Part shown: positions 8,785 to 17,552 of the stretch, one piece after another
Position numbering within the stretch: position 1 is the first letter of the stretch
How the letters are laid out: each line of letters starts with the position of its first letter
Origin: Mycobacterium deserti
GTDB lineage: Bacteria; Actinomycetota; Actinomycetes; Mycobacteriales; Mycobacteriaceae
DNA: 64,000 nucleotides
NCBI RefSeq assembly: GCF_025345615.1
Contig: NZ_JAODWD010000005.1
Coordinates: 248,001 to 312,000 of the forward strand
Direction of reading: 5' to 3'
Program-made: the position numbers and the translations under genes
The notes under the pieces: model-generated
Told to the model about the DNA's origin: nothing
Database searches by the model: none
The model's input: the letters and a program-made list of their open reading frames with translations, nothing else

Positions 8785-10043
8785 CCACCGAACCGCGCAC
8801 CGCGTCGACGCCCGCGCAGCTGGGCGTCGCGGGCATGCGGTCGCGGATCATCGGCCTCGACGGCGCGCGGGGACTGTCGTGCCTCGGGGTGGCGATCATG
8901 CACGTGGCCGTGCACTACTCGCCGGACACCGCGGCCACCTGGTATGTGAATCTTCTCGGACTGTCGCTGATCTTCTTCTACGCATTGAGCGGCTTCCTGC
9001 TGTTTCTGCCCTACGTCCGCAACCTCGTCGAGGAGCGGGGGTCGGCGCAGCTGCCGAGCACCAGGAACTTCGCCCTGCATCGCCTCGCCCGGATCCTGCC
9101 CGGCTACCTGGTGATCTTCCTGCTGGTCAACTACGCGCTGCAGACGGCCTACATCGATAACGCCTCGATGCAGACGCCCGGCACCGACAACGGCGCAGGC
9201 ATGATCACCGATCCGTGGCAGCTGATCGCGAACCTGACGCTCATGCAGTCCTACATTCCGGCGTACTTCCAGACCGGCCTGAACCCGTCGTGGTCGCTGA
9301 CGCTGGAGTACGCGTTCTACACCTCGCTTCCGATTCTCGGCGCGCTGACGTTCACGTTGCGCAGGCGAACGGCGGTGCGACCGTTCGCGTTGGCGTTGCT
9401 CGCGCCGCTGATCCTGATCGTCATCGGGTTCGTGGGACGGGCGTTCATTCCGCTGGCGATCAAGGCATCGGGGCTCACCGACTTCAACGTCATCCAGTGG
9501 GGGGACAACTGGGTGGCCGTGTTCACCAAGTGCTTCCTGACCAACGCGGATACGTTCGCGTTCGGCATGCTCGCGGCCATCGTCGTCGTCGCGATGGAGC
9601 GAAAGTCGTTGCGCGACAGTCTGAGCCGAAGGGCACGGTTGTACAGTGGGCTCGCGCTGCTACCCGTGCTCGTCGTGTCCCTGCTGCTGATCGCGACGCT
9701 CAACCCGTATGCCACGAGCGCGATCGCGGTCGCCTGCGGGCTGGTGATCCTGATCATCGTGGCGCCGTTGGCTCGTGGTGAGGCCACCTTGATCGCCCGA
9801 GTGCTCGACACCGCTCCGCTGCGGTTCATCGGCAAGGTCTCGCTGTCGCTCTATCTGTGGCATTTCCCGCTGCTACTGCTGCTGGGCCGCTGGGGACTGA
9901 TGGCGGGTGACACCGTGCCGGGCATGCTTCGCAACATCGCGCTCGTCCTTGCCGTGGCGCTGGTGGTGTCGGCGGCGACGTACTACCTCGTCGAGGAGCC
10001 GGCGATGAACTGGGCCAAGCGGTACCGCGCCCGGTGGGCTTGA
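8781..10043 (+). CDS. Acyltransferase-3 family membrane protein (OafA-like)
   Basis: 420 residues with about ten membrane segments. The first block 'IIGLDGARGLSCLGVAIMHV' has the family's R-x10-H spacing, and 'FFYALSGFLLFLPYV' follows. These are hallmarks of acyltransferase-3 proteins, which move acetyl or other acyl groups from cytoplasmic acyl-CoA onto exported sugars or lipids. No C-terminal SGNH domain is fused; a separate SGNH-like hydrolase is encoded 1.2 kb downstream. The GTG start overlaps the lipase 2 stop and its own stop overlaps the lipase 3 start (TGATG), so acylation and de-acylation genes are translationally coupled. It is the likely source of O-acyl groups on the cluster's polysaccharide (inference). 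Confidence 0.88.
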   Translation: MTTEPRTASTPAQLGVAGMRSRIIGLDGARGLSCLGVAIMHVAVHYSPDTAATWYVNLLGLSLIFFYALSGFLLFLPYVRNLVEERGSAQLPSTRNFALHRLARILPGYLVIFLLVNYALQTAYIDNASMQTPGTDNGAGMITDPWQLIANLTLMQSYIPAYFQTGLNPSWSLTLEYAFYTSLPILGALTFTLRRRTAVRPFALALLAPLILIVIGFVGRAFIPLAIKASGLTDFNVIQWGDNWVAVFTKCFLTNADTFAFGMLAAIVVVAMERKSLRDSLSRRARLYSGLALLPVLVVSLLLIATLNPYATSAIAVACGLVILIIVAPLARGEATLIARVLDTAPLRFIGKVSLSLYLWHFPLLLLLGRWGLMAGDTVPGMLRNIALVLAVALVVSAATYYLVEEPAMNWAKRYRARWA

Positions 10044-11260
10044 TGCGCAGACGAGCGAGATGGCTGATCCTCGCGGCCGTTGTGGTGCTCGTCGCGGCGC
10101 TGACGCCGGTCGCGTGGCGCGTCGGCGAAGGACTGGTCGAGCCCGGTGCGGAACGGGCGGTGCCCATCGAGTCGGCGAACCTGTCGGGCAGCGGGCCGGG
10201 ATCATTGGTCAGCGCGATGACGATGCCCGGGTTCGCGCACACCAACGAGGGCAAGGGCATGCACTCCGCGCGCGTGGTGTACCGGTCGACCTCCGGTGAC
10301 ACCGGAGCCCCGACCGAGGTGTCCGGGAGTGTCTTCGCCCCGCTGGGCGCCCCACCGCCCGGTGGCTGGCCGGTGATCGTCTTCGCGCACGGCACGACGG
10401 GCATCAACGAACCGTGCGCGCCGTCGCTGTCGGCGACTCTGCTGAACATGACCGGCCCCGTCATCGCGTTCATCAGGAACGGATACGCGGTCGCGATGCC
10501 CGACTACCAGGGGCTGGGCGCCGACGGCGTGCATCCGTACCCGGATTCGCGCACCGCCGGGCTCAACCTGATCGACTCGGTGCGCGCGCTACGTCACACG
10601 TTCGCCGACGTGTCCAAGCGATGGGCTGCGGTCGGCGGCTCGCAGGGTGGCGGCGCGGTGTGGGCGGCAGACGAGCAGGCGGCCGCCTACGCCCCCGAAC
10701 TCGAACTCGTCGGCGCGGTGGCCTATGTGCCCGCAGCCGACGTGACGGGGCTGGTCGACAAGGCGCTCAACAACACCCTGACCGACGACCAGCGGCTGAT
10801 CTGGATCGCGGTCGTCGAGTCGCTGGCGCGGTTACATCCCGACGTCAACCGCGACGATTACCGCCGGGGTGCGGCGGCGAAATACTGGGACGTGCTGACT
10901 TCGTGTTCGGGCCCGATGGTCAGCGACCGTCCAGCGGCCATCGAGGAACTCCAGGCCGGCGACCTGACGCCCGCGTCGCCCGAGGCGGCCGACAAGATAC
11001 GACGGTTGCTCGCCGCATGGGCGTTACCGCAGCGACCGTTGTCGGCACCGCTTTCGGTGGTCTACGGCGGGCGCGACACGTTCATCGACGCCGATTGGAC
11101 CACCGCCGCGATCGGGCGCGCGTGCGCGCTCGGGGGAACGGTGGCGTCGCGTCTGGAACCGGGGAAGGGACACGGGGGAGTGGACGTAACCGACCAGTAC
11201 GCGTGGCTTCAGGACCGCTTCGCGGGCAAGCCGGTGAGCAGTGGCTGCGCGCCGGCGTAA
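10043..11260 (+). CDS. Secretory-lipase-family alpha/beta hydrolase, membrane-anchored
   Basis: Paralog 3 of five; 405 residues. The N-terminus is basic and followed by an uncleaved-looking hydrophobic segment (about 7-25) without a lipobox, so it is probably anchored facing outward. The nucleophile elbow is 'GGSQGG' with Ser200. 'VVYGGRDTF' and 'GKGHGGVD' supply the Asp and His. ATG 10043 overlaps the preceding stop as TGATG; an in-frame GTG at 10034 is possible. It is closest in wording to paralogs 4 and 5, sharing 'HPDVNRDDYRRGAA' against 'HPDLNRDDYRRGAA'. Its end overlaps the next gene by 20 bases. Ester substrate unknown. Confidence 0.85.
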   Translation: MRRRARWLILAAVVVLVAALTPVAWRVGEGLVEPGAERAVPIESANLSGSGPGSLVSAMTMPGFAHTNEGKGMHSARVVYRSTSGDTGAPTEVSGSVFAPLGAPPPGGWPVIVFAHGTTGINEPCAPSLSATLLNMTGPVIAFIRNGYAVAMPDYQGLGADGVHPYPDSRTAGLNLIDSVRALRHTFADVSKRWAAVGGSQGGGAVWAADEQAAAYAPELELVGAVAYVPAADVTGLVDKALNNTLTDDQRLIWIAVVESLARLHPDVNRDDYRRGAAAKYWDVLTSCSGPMVSDRPAAIEELQAGDLTPASPEAADKIRRLLAAWALPQRPLSAPLSVVYGGRDTFIDADWTTAAIGRACALGGTVASRLEPGKGHGGVDVTDQYAWLQDRFAGKPVSSGCAPA

Positions 11261-12128
11261 CCCCGACGGCGACGGCCCGCTGTGGCGCCAAGCGCTGATC
11301 GAGGCGAAGTGTGTCGTCAAACGGCGAATCGCTCCGAAAGGTACTCCGGTCGACGCGCCCGAACGGCCGTATCTCGTGGTGCCGGTGCTCGGCCAGTCGA
11401 ACGCGTTCGGGATGGGTGTCGGCCTCGACCTCGAGGGTCCGGACCGCCCGCACCCGCGGGTCCACCAGTGGGCCATGTGCGGACCGTCCAAGGGCACCGC
11501 GGTGTTGGCGGTCGACCCGCTGATCCACGAGATTCCGGCCAAGGGCGTCGGATTCGCGACGACCTTCGCCAAACACCTCACCGAGGAGACCGGCCGCGCG
11601 GTGCTGCTGATTCCCGGCGCGCGGGGCGACACGTCGTTCACGCCCAAGAACGGATACACCTGGGATCCGGCCGACACCGGGACACGGGTGAACCTGTATC
11701 GCCGCGCCGTCCGGGCCATCGACCGGGTGCTGGCGCAGTATCCCGGCAGCGAGGTGCCGGTGGTGCTGTGGCACCAGGGTGAAACCGACGTCCCGTTGAT
11801 GTCGGGCCCCGACTACCAGGTCAAGCTCGACTCGCTGTTTCACGACCTGCGGTCGCGATACGGTGCTGATCTGCCTGTCCTGCTGGGGCAAATGGTGCCC
11901 GAGGAAATGGAGCTGAGCCACAAGGATTATTCGGCGATCAATGCGGTCCACGGCGACACCCCCAACAGGTTGTCCCGAACCGCGTTCATTTCAGGTAGTC
12001 GAAATTGCATCAACGGCGGCGCGGACCGCCATTACAACGCCGTCGGACAACGCCGAATGGGCCACGATATGTGGGATGTATACCGGCGGATGTGCGCCGC
12101 GGACTTGAGCCGCTACGCCGCGAACTGA
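11241..12128 (+). CDS. Sialate O-acetylesterase-type (SASA/CE6-like) hydrolase
   Basis: 295 residues matching the SGNH-like carbohydrate esterase family. The catalytic Ser lies in 'LGQSNAFGMG', the block III-type motif is 'WHQGETDV', and the C-terminal Asp-x-x-His motif is 'DRHYNAVGQ'. These enzymes remove O-acetyl groups from sugars. No signal peptide or membrane segment is obvious, so it may act in the cytoplasm or leave by another route. GTG 11241 overlaps the lipase 3 coding region by 20 bases. It ends the + strand run that begins at 4006. With the acyltransferase-3 gene it suggests that acylation of the repeat unit is actively edited (inference). Confidence 0.8.
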   Translation: MAARRRNPDGDGPLWRQALIEAKCVVKRRIAPKGTPVDAPERPYLVVPVLGQSNAFGMGVGLDLEGPDRPHPRVHQWAMCGPSKGTAVLAVDPLIHEIPAKGVGFATTFAKHLTEETGRAVLLIPGARGDTSFTPKNGYTWDPADTGTRVNLYRRAVRAIDRVLAQYPGSEVPVVLWHQGETDVPLMSGPDYQVKLDSLFHDLRSRYGADLPVLLGQMVPEEMELSHKDYSAINAVHGDTPNRLSRTAFISGSRNCINGGADRHYNAVGQRRMGHDMWDVYRRMCAADLSRYAAN

Positions 12129-12590
12129 CCCGGCACTCGACCCGTCAGCGTGCTATTGGGTCGGTTTGATGACGTTCGAGCGCTCGAGGTAACACCCGGC
12201 CGGTTGCGGTGCGATACTCCATATGGGTCGTGCCGATCACCGCGGGTGGTCTGCGGCCACGACAACAACATCAAGTTGATCCGCGTGAGCCGCGCCGGAT
12301 CTGTCCGCGCCCGCTAGGTCGCGACAGTTCGCCGGTGCCTCACTGTCCGGCGCGACACCGTTGGCGGCCGGACCGGACGCCGAAGCAATAACACATCCCC
12401 TGTGTGACACCTGTGGACGCACGCAGGTCAATTAGCCAGGGTCGCTACTGCATACGCCGAGTATGATTGCGCTTGACCAGCCAATTCGGCGAATGGGTAG
12501 CGCTACCGGGCAAACTCTGCGATAGTGGATCGGCGGTCGGGGTCGCACCCTTGATCGCTACCCGCCAGCAAATAGGAGGTAGGTCAAGCC
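12129..12590 (+). promoter_or_regulatory. 462-base intergenic region before the priming transferase, with palindrome
   Basis: No convincing gene is seen here. CGACCC (12138-12143) can pair with GGGTCG (12158-12163), followed by GTTTG, as a weak terminator for the preceding operon. A perfect 12-base palindrome GGTAGCGCTACC lies at 12496-12507. The hexamer CGCTAC recurs at 12443, 12501 and 12556. TATGAT at 12462 is a possible -10 box without a good -35 box. A GGAGGT at 12575-12580 serves the next gene. This is the most likely place where expression of the priming enzyme is controlled. Confidence 0.4.
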
Positions 12591-14099
12591 GTGTCGGTGG
12601 CAGAAGAGGTATTCGCACCCGCTAAGCCGCGCTTGACCCCGGTGCGCGCCGTGGCCACGCAGGTCTGGCAGCGCAAGTACCGCACCGCGGTGATCGCGTC
12701 TGACGTCGTCGTGGTTGCTCTGGCCCTCGTCGTCGCGCAGATTGTGCGGCTCGGACGACCGGACAGCGTGCTCGACGCGTCGCGGACGTATTACTTGGTT
12801 TTCTCCTATTACTCGATGCTCTCTCTGATCGTCGCCGCGATTTGGCTCGCTCTGCTGGCCGCGTACCGGACCCGTTCGCCGCGAATCATCGGTGCCGGAG
12901 TCGAGGAATATCGCCGGGTTTTCTCCGCCACCTTGGCAACCGTCGGAGTGATCGCGGTCGGGCTGATGATTTTCCGGCCGGAATATGCGCGTGGCTATCT
13001 CGGGGTGGCCCTTCCGCTCGGGTTGCTCGGCCTGTTGCTGAGCCGGAGCCTGTGTCGGCGCGTGCTCGCCAGGCAGCGTCGCCAGGGCCGGTGCGTGCAA
13101 TCCGTGCTCGCCGTCGGCGACGCCCGTGCGGTGCGCAGTCTCGTGCAATCCCTCTCGCGCGGCTGGGGCTACGGCTACAACGTCGTCGGCGTTTGCCTGA
13201 CCGGCCGCAGCACAGGCGGGACGCTGGACGTCCCCGGCGTCGGCTCGCTGCCGGTGCTCGGTGACGAGTCCAAGGTGCACGACGCGATCCTGAAAGCCGA
13301 TGTCGACACCGTCGCGCTGACCACCACCGATCACCTCGGCCCCGAGGGCGTCCGCGAATTGTCATGGGACCTCGACAAGCTCGGCGTCGATCTGGTCGTC
13401 TCGCCCGGCGTCGTCGACGTCGCGGGACCGCGGCTGACGCTGCGCCCGGTCGCGGGCCTCCCGCTGATTCACGTCGAGAAGCCGCAGTACAGCGGAACCA
13501 AGAAGCTGCAGAAGCGGGCCTTCGACATCTGCGTGTCGCTCACGGTTCTGCTCGGCGCCCTGCCGGTGATGATCCTCGCCGCGCTCGCCATCAAGCTGAC
13601 CAGCAAGGGCCCGGTGTTCTACCGCTCCGAGCGCATCGGCCTGGATGGGCAGCCCTTCCAGATGATCAAGTTCCGCACCATGGTCGACGGCGCGGACACC
13701 CAGGTCGACAGCCTGATGAACATCAACGAAAGCGTCGGCGGGGTGCTGTTCAAGATCCGCGAGGATCCGCGCGTGACGGCGGTCGGAAAGGTCCTGCGCC
13801 GGTACAGCATCGACGAGCTGCCGCAGTTCTTCAACGTGCTGAGCCGCGACATGAGCGTCGTCGGCCCGCGCCCGCCGCTGCGCCGCGAGGTCGACACCTA
13901 CACCGACCAGGTGCGCCGTCGGCTGCTGGTGCTGCCGGGTATCACCGGCCTGTGGCAGGTCAGCGGACGTTCGGACCTGTCGTGGGAAGATTCGGTGCGG
14001 TTGGACCTGTCGTACGTCGAGAACTGGTCGATCACCAACGACCTGCTGATCGCGGCGAAGACGATCCGCACCGTGGCCGCTGGCTCCGGCGCCTACTGA
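12591..14099 (+). CDS. Polyprenyl glycosylphosphotransferase (priming enzyme of exopolysaccharide)
   Basis: 502 residues with the WbaP/CpsE layout. Four N-terminal membrane segments (about 25-135) come first, then a Rossmann-like middle domain, a membrane hairpin near 310-330, and the C-terminal bacterial sugar transferase domain. That domain shows 'FYRSERIGLDGQPFQMIKFRTM', 'RRYSIDELPQFFNVL', 'MSVVGPRPPL' and 'PGITGLWQVSGRS', all standard for the family. It transfers a sugar-1-phosphate from UDP-sugar to the polyprenyl phosphate carrier and starts repeat-unit synthesis. GTG start behind GGAGGT. It stands alone between two intergenic regions. Assembly glycosyltransferases of the cluster are not visible here and presumably lie left of base 1. 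Confidence 0.92.
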   Translation: MSVAEEVFAPAKPRLTPVRAVATQVWQRKYRTAVIASDVVVVALALVVAQIVRLGRPDSVLDASRTYYLVFSYYSMLSLIVAAIWLALLAAYRTRSPRIIGAGVEEYRRVFSATLATVGVIAVGLMIFRPEYARGYLGVALPLGLLGLLLSRSLCRRVLARQRRQGRCVQSVLAVGDARAVRSLVQSLSRGWGYGYNVVGVCLTGRSTGGTLDVPGVGSLPVLGDESKVHDAILKADVDTVALTTTDHLGPEGVRELSWDLDKLGVDLVVSPGVVDVAGPRLTLRPVAGLPLIHVEKPQYSGTKKLQKRAFDICVSLTVLLGALPVMILAALAIKLTSKGPVFYRSERIGLDGQPFQMIKFRTMVDGADTQVDSLMNINESVGGVLFKIREDPRVTAVGKVLRRYSIDELPQFFNVLSRDMSVVGPRPPLRREVDTYTDQVRRRLLVLPGITGLWQVSGRSDLSWEDSVRLDLSYVENWSITNDLLIAAKTIRTVAAGSGAY

Positions 14100-14272
14100 C
14101 GGCGCGAACTTCGGCGTCGTCCCCTCGGGCCACTCAGCAACGAACAGCACGTGGCGCGAGCGGCCGCCTGTAGGCTTTCGCCGCGGGCCGGGTCGCAAAG
14201 TGGTGTAGCCGCAGAACGAATCAGCCTGTGTATGTTCGGCTCCGGGCTCGGCTTCGGTGACTACCCCAGGAG

Positions 14273-15532
14273 ATGATGGACGGCCAACGCGGCGGTAGAT
14301 GGCGCACAGTGTTGTCGTGGACCGCTCTGACCCTCGCCGTGGTGGTCGCGATCGTCGCCGCCTCGATGCTGCGACCGATCGGCACGATGGTCGCGTTCCG
14401 GATACTCAACCAACTGCCCTCTTCGGGCGGACCGCCCGTTGCGGTCGAGACCGCGGATCTGAGTGGCTCTGAGCCGGGATCGCTGATCAGCGCCACCACC
14501 ATGCCGGGCGTCACGCGCACCATCGAAGGACGGGCGTTGAGGGCGGCACGTGTGGTGTACCGGTCCACGTCGGGCGACACCTCGGAGCCGACGGTCGTCT
14601 CGGGCTCGGTGTTCACCCCGCGCGGGGACGCTCCCGCCGACGGCTGGCCCGTGGTCGCGTTCGGGCACGGCACGCTCGGCATCGACGGGCAGTGCGGGCC
14701 GTCGACGTCGCCGACGCTGCTCAATCTGGTCAACGTCGTCCGTGTCCTGGTCCGGCTCGGTTACGCCGTCGCGCTGCCCGACTACCAAGGGCTGGGCACC
14801 AAGGGCGTGCATCCCTACTCCGACGCCCGCACGGCCGGGCTCAACATGATCGACGCGGTACGCGCGCTGCGCCGCACGTTCGACGGCGTCTCGCAGAGGT
14901 GGGCCGCGCTCGGCGACTCCCAAGGCGGAGCGGCCGCGTGGGCCGCCGACGAACAGGCGCGGGCGTACGCGCCGGAGCTTCGCCTCGTCGGCGCGCTCGC
15001 GTCGTCGCCTGCCGCAGACATCTCGGGTCTGGTGAACAAGGCCCAGCAGGGCACGCTGACCGGGGAACAACGGCCCGTCATGCAACTGGTGGTGGAGTCG
15101 CTCGCGCGGCTGCACCCCGACCTGAACCGAGACGACTACCGGCGCGGTGCCGCAGCGCACTACTGGAACGTGCTCACCGACTGCAGCGAGTCCGCCGCCT
15201 ACCAACGCGGGACGGCATCGGCGAAGCTCGGTCCGCGCGACTTCACGCCGAGCACTGCCGAGGCCGCCGACCGGCTGCGCCGGCTGCTGCAGGACTGGGC
15301 GCTGCCCCAGGAACCGCTCGCCGCACCGCTTTACGTCTGGTACGGCGGGAAGGACCCCTACATCGACTCGGCGTGGACCGCCGCGGCCGTCGAACGGGCG
15401 TGTGCGATGGGCGGTGTCGTGACGGTGCACTTCGATCCCGAGGGCGGCCACAATCCCGCCAACGCGCTGGGGATGCTCGACTGGATGGCCGAGCGCTTCG
15501 ACGGAAAGCCTGCCCCGAATGACTGCTCATGA
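14273..15532 (+). CDS. Secretory-lipase-family alpha/beta hydrolase, membrane-anchored
   Basis: Paralog 4 of five; 419 residues with an N-terminal membrane segment at about 13-32 and no lipobox. The nucleophile elbow 'GDSQGG' gives Ser216, 'WYGGKDPY' the acid and 'EGGHNPAN' the His. It has adjacent ATG codons at 14273 and 14276 directly behind CCAGGAG, so the second may be used. It shares the long conserved block around 'YQGLGTKGVHPY' with paralog 3. It overlaps birA by 4 bases (ATGA), so a possible polysaccharide or lipid esterase is co-translated with a housekeeping gene. Substrate unknown. Confidence 0.85.
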   Translation: MMDGQRGGRWRTVLSWTALTLAVVVAIVAASMLRPIGTMVAFRILNQLPSSGGPPVAVETADLSGSEPGSLISATTMPGVTRTIEGRALRAARVVYRSTSGDTSEPTVVSGSVFTPRGDAPADGWPVVAFGHGTLGIDGQCGPSTSPTLLNLVNVVRVLVRLGYAVALPDYQGLGTKGVHPYSDARTAGLNMIDAVRALRRTFDGVSQRWAALGDSQGGAAAWAADEQARAYAPELRLVGALASSPAADISGLVNKAQQGTLTGEQRPVMQLVVESLARLHPDLNRDDYRRGAAAHYWNVLTDCSESAAYQRGTASAKLGPRDFTPSTAEAADRLRRLLQDWALPQEPLAAPLYVWYGGKDPYIDSAWTAAAVERACAMGGVVTVHFDPEGGHNPANALGMLDWMAERFDGKPAPNDCS

Positions 15533-16335
15533 CCGCTGACCGGGTTCCGCTCGACGAAGCGGCGCTGCGCGCCGATGTGCTCGGTGTATCGGCGGTGTGG
15601 CGGCAGCTCGACGTCGTCGCCGAAACGCGTTCGACGAACGCCGATCTGCTCGCCCGTGCCGCGTCGCAGGACGTCGACGGTGCGGTGCTGCTCGCCGAGC
15701 ACCAGACCGCGGGCCGTGGCAGGCAGGGGCGCAGCTGGTCGGCGGCGCCGCACGCTCAGATCACCATGTCGGTCGCAGTGGACACAGGCTCGGTACCCAG
15801 TCGGGCGTGGGGCTGGCTGCCGCTGGCGACCGGTCTCGCGGTCGTCGACGCGGTGTCCGAGCTGGGTGTCGACGCGCACCTGAAGTGGCCCAACGACGTG
15901 TTGGCCGGCGGCGGCAAGCTGGCGGGCATCCTCGCCGAAGTCGCACAGCGGGTGGTGGTGATCGGCGTCGGCCTCAACGTCTCGGTGCGCGGCGCGGAAA
16001 TCGGCATCCCCGAGGCGATTTCGCTGACGGAGTTGGGTGTCGGATCACCAGACCGGCAGCGGATCGTCGGCCGGGTGCTCGCGCACCTGGGCAACCGCAT
16101 CGACGCGTGGCGCACGGCGCACGGAGCCGACGAACGCCTGCTGGGCGACTACCGCGCCCGCAGCTCGACACTCGGACAGCAGGTGCGAGCGGTCCTGCCC
16201 GGAGGAAATGAGGTCGTGGGCACCGCCCAAGACATCGACGATGGAGGTCGGCTGGTGATCGTCGCCGACGACCGGACCGTAACGGTCGCCGCCGGCGACA
16301 TTGTCCATCTCCGGCCCGCCGGTGAGAGCAGCTGA
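15529..16335 (+). CDS. birA: Biotin--[acetyl-CoA-carboxylase] ligase
   Basis: 268 residues with the BirA catalytic and C-terminal domains but no N-terminal DNA-binding domain, so it is a non-repressor (class I) enzyme. It makes biotinyl-AMP and transfers biotin to the carboxyl carrier lysines of the acyl-CoA carboxylases. Motifs seen are 'RSTNADL', the biotin loop 'TAGRGRQGRSW', and 'LKWPNDVL' followed by 'KLAGILAE'. The order in M. tuberculosis is birA next to accD5; here it is flanked on both sides by LIP-family hydrolase genes, with an ATGA overlap upstream and 3 bases downstream. Confidence 0.95.
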   Translation: MTADRVPLDEAALRADVLGVSAVWRQLDVVAETRSTNADLLARAASQDVDGAVLLAEHQTAGRGRQGRSWSAAPHAQITMSVAVDTGSVPSRAWGWLPLATGLAVVDAVSELGVDAHLKWPNDVLAGGGKLAGILAEVAQRVVVIGVGLNVSVRGAEIGIPEAISLTELGVGSPDRQRIVGRVLAHLGNRIDAWRTAHGADERLLGDYRARSSTLGQQVRAVLPGGNEVVGTAQDIDDGGRLVIVADDRTVTVAAGDIVHLRPAGESS

Positions 16336-16338
16336 GCG

Positions 16339-17550
16339 GTGCGCAGGACGCTGTGGTGGTTCGCGGCCGCAACGGTCGCGGTGCTCGTGCTGGCATCGAT
16401 CGCCGTCGTGTCCTGGCCGACGCTGCGCAACTTGGCGGGCGGCGATGCGTCGTCCGATTCCTGGCGGCCCGACACCTCGGGCACCGGTCCGGGGTCGTTG
16501 GTGGAGGCGACCAGGCTGGAGGACGTCGCGACCGCCTCAGGGGCGAAACGCATGCAGGGGGCGCGCATCACCTACCGGTCGACCTCGGGTGCGGACCGCA
16601 GGGTGACCGTCGTGACCGGCACGGTCTACGTCCCGCTGGGGTCGCCGCCGGCCGGCGGCTGGCCGGTGGTGGGCTTCGGGCACCCGACGACGGGCATCGA
16701 CGAGAACTGCGCGCCGTCGCAGTCCGGGCGGCTGCGCGGAATGATCGGCGTGGTCGGCGGATTGGTCGACCGCGGCTACGCGGTCACGATGGCCGACTAC
16801 GAAGGCCTCGGATCGCCGGGAGTGCATCGCTACACCGACCACCGCACCGCGGGCCACAACATCATCGATTCCGTCCGAGCGTTACGGCACACCTTCGCAG
16901 GCGTGTCGGACCGGTGGGCCGCAATGGGGGCGTCGCAGGGCGGGGCGGCCGTGTGGTCGGCCGACGAACAGGCCGAGGACTACGCGCCCGAACTGAACCT
17001 CGTCGGTGCCGTCGCCTACGTGCCCGCCGCGGACATGACCGGCCTGGTCGACAAGTCGGTGGCTGGAACGTTGACCAAGGCTCAGCACTACTCCCTGGCC
17101 GCCATCGTCGAATCGCTGGCGCGGCTGCACCCCGACCTCAACCGTGACGACTACCGCCGCGGCGCCGCACTCGAGAACTGGGATGTGCTCGTCGCGTGCC
17201 GCGGCGACGTGGAGGATCGGCGCAAGCGAACCGAGGACGCCCTCAAACCGGGCGATCTGGCACCGGCCACCCCCGCGGCCGCCGAGAGGCTCAGGGCCTA
17301 CCTACGCGATTGGGCTCTGCCGCAGGGCCCGTTGACCGCGCCGCTGTTCGTCACCTACGTCGGTCAGGACCAGTCCATCGACGTGCATTGGACTGCCGAT
17401 GCGATCAGGCGGGCATGTGTGGTCGGCGGTGAGGTGCAGACCGAGATGCAGCCCGACAACGACCACAACAACGTCGTCTTCGACGCGGGGCTCACCTGGA
17501 TGGCCGACCGCTTCGCCGGAACGCCTGCAGGCAACGACTGCCCGCGCTGA
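16339..17550 (+). CDS. Secretory-lipase-family alpha/beta hydrolase, membrane-anchored
   Basis: Paralog 5 of five; 403 residues with an N-terminal hydrophobic segment (about 5-25) and no lipobox. The nucleophile elbow 'GASQGG' gives Ser199 and 'DNDHNNV' the His. The acid position reads 'YVGQDQS', still with Asp. GTG start 3 bases after birA, so it is almost certainly in the birA transcript. It converges with the methyltransferase gene, with 2 bases between the stops. The overall sequence is closest to paralogs 3 and 4, which points to duplication within the locus. Confidence 0.85.
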   Translation: MRRTLWWFAAATVAVLVLASIAVVSWPTLRNLAGGDASSDSWRPDTSGTGPGSLVEATRLEDVATASGAKRMQGARITYRSTSGADRRVTVVTGTVYVPLGSPPAGGWPVVGFGHPTTGIDENCAPSQSGRLRGMIGVVGGLVDRGYAVTMADYEGLGSPGVHRYTDHRTAGHNIIDSVRALRHTFAGVSDRWAAMGASQGGAAVWSADEQAEDYAPELNLVGAVAYVPAADMTGLVDKSVAGTLTKAQHYSLAAIVESLARLHPDLNRDDYRRGAALENWDVLVACRGDVEDRRKRTEDALKPGDLAPATPAAAERLRAYLRDWALPQGPLTAPLFVTYVGQDQSIDVHWTADAIRRACVVGGEVQTEMQPDNDHNNVVFDAGLTWMADRFAGTPAGNDCPR

Positions 17551-17552
17551 GC

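Noticed and set aside
5532..17550. Five LIP-type genes as copies moved by an insertion sequence.
   Set aside because: No transposase, terminal inverted repeats or target duplications were seen around them, and the copies have diverged, which fits old duplication.
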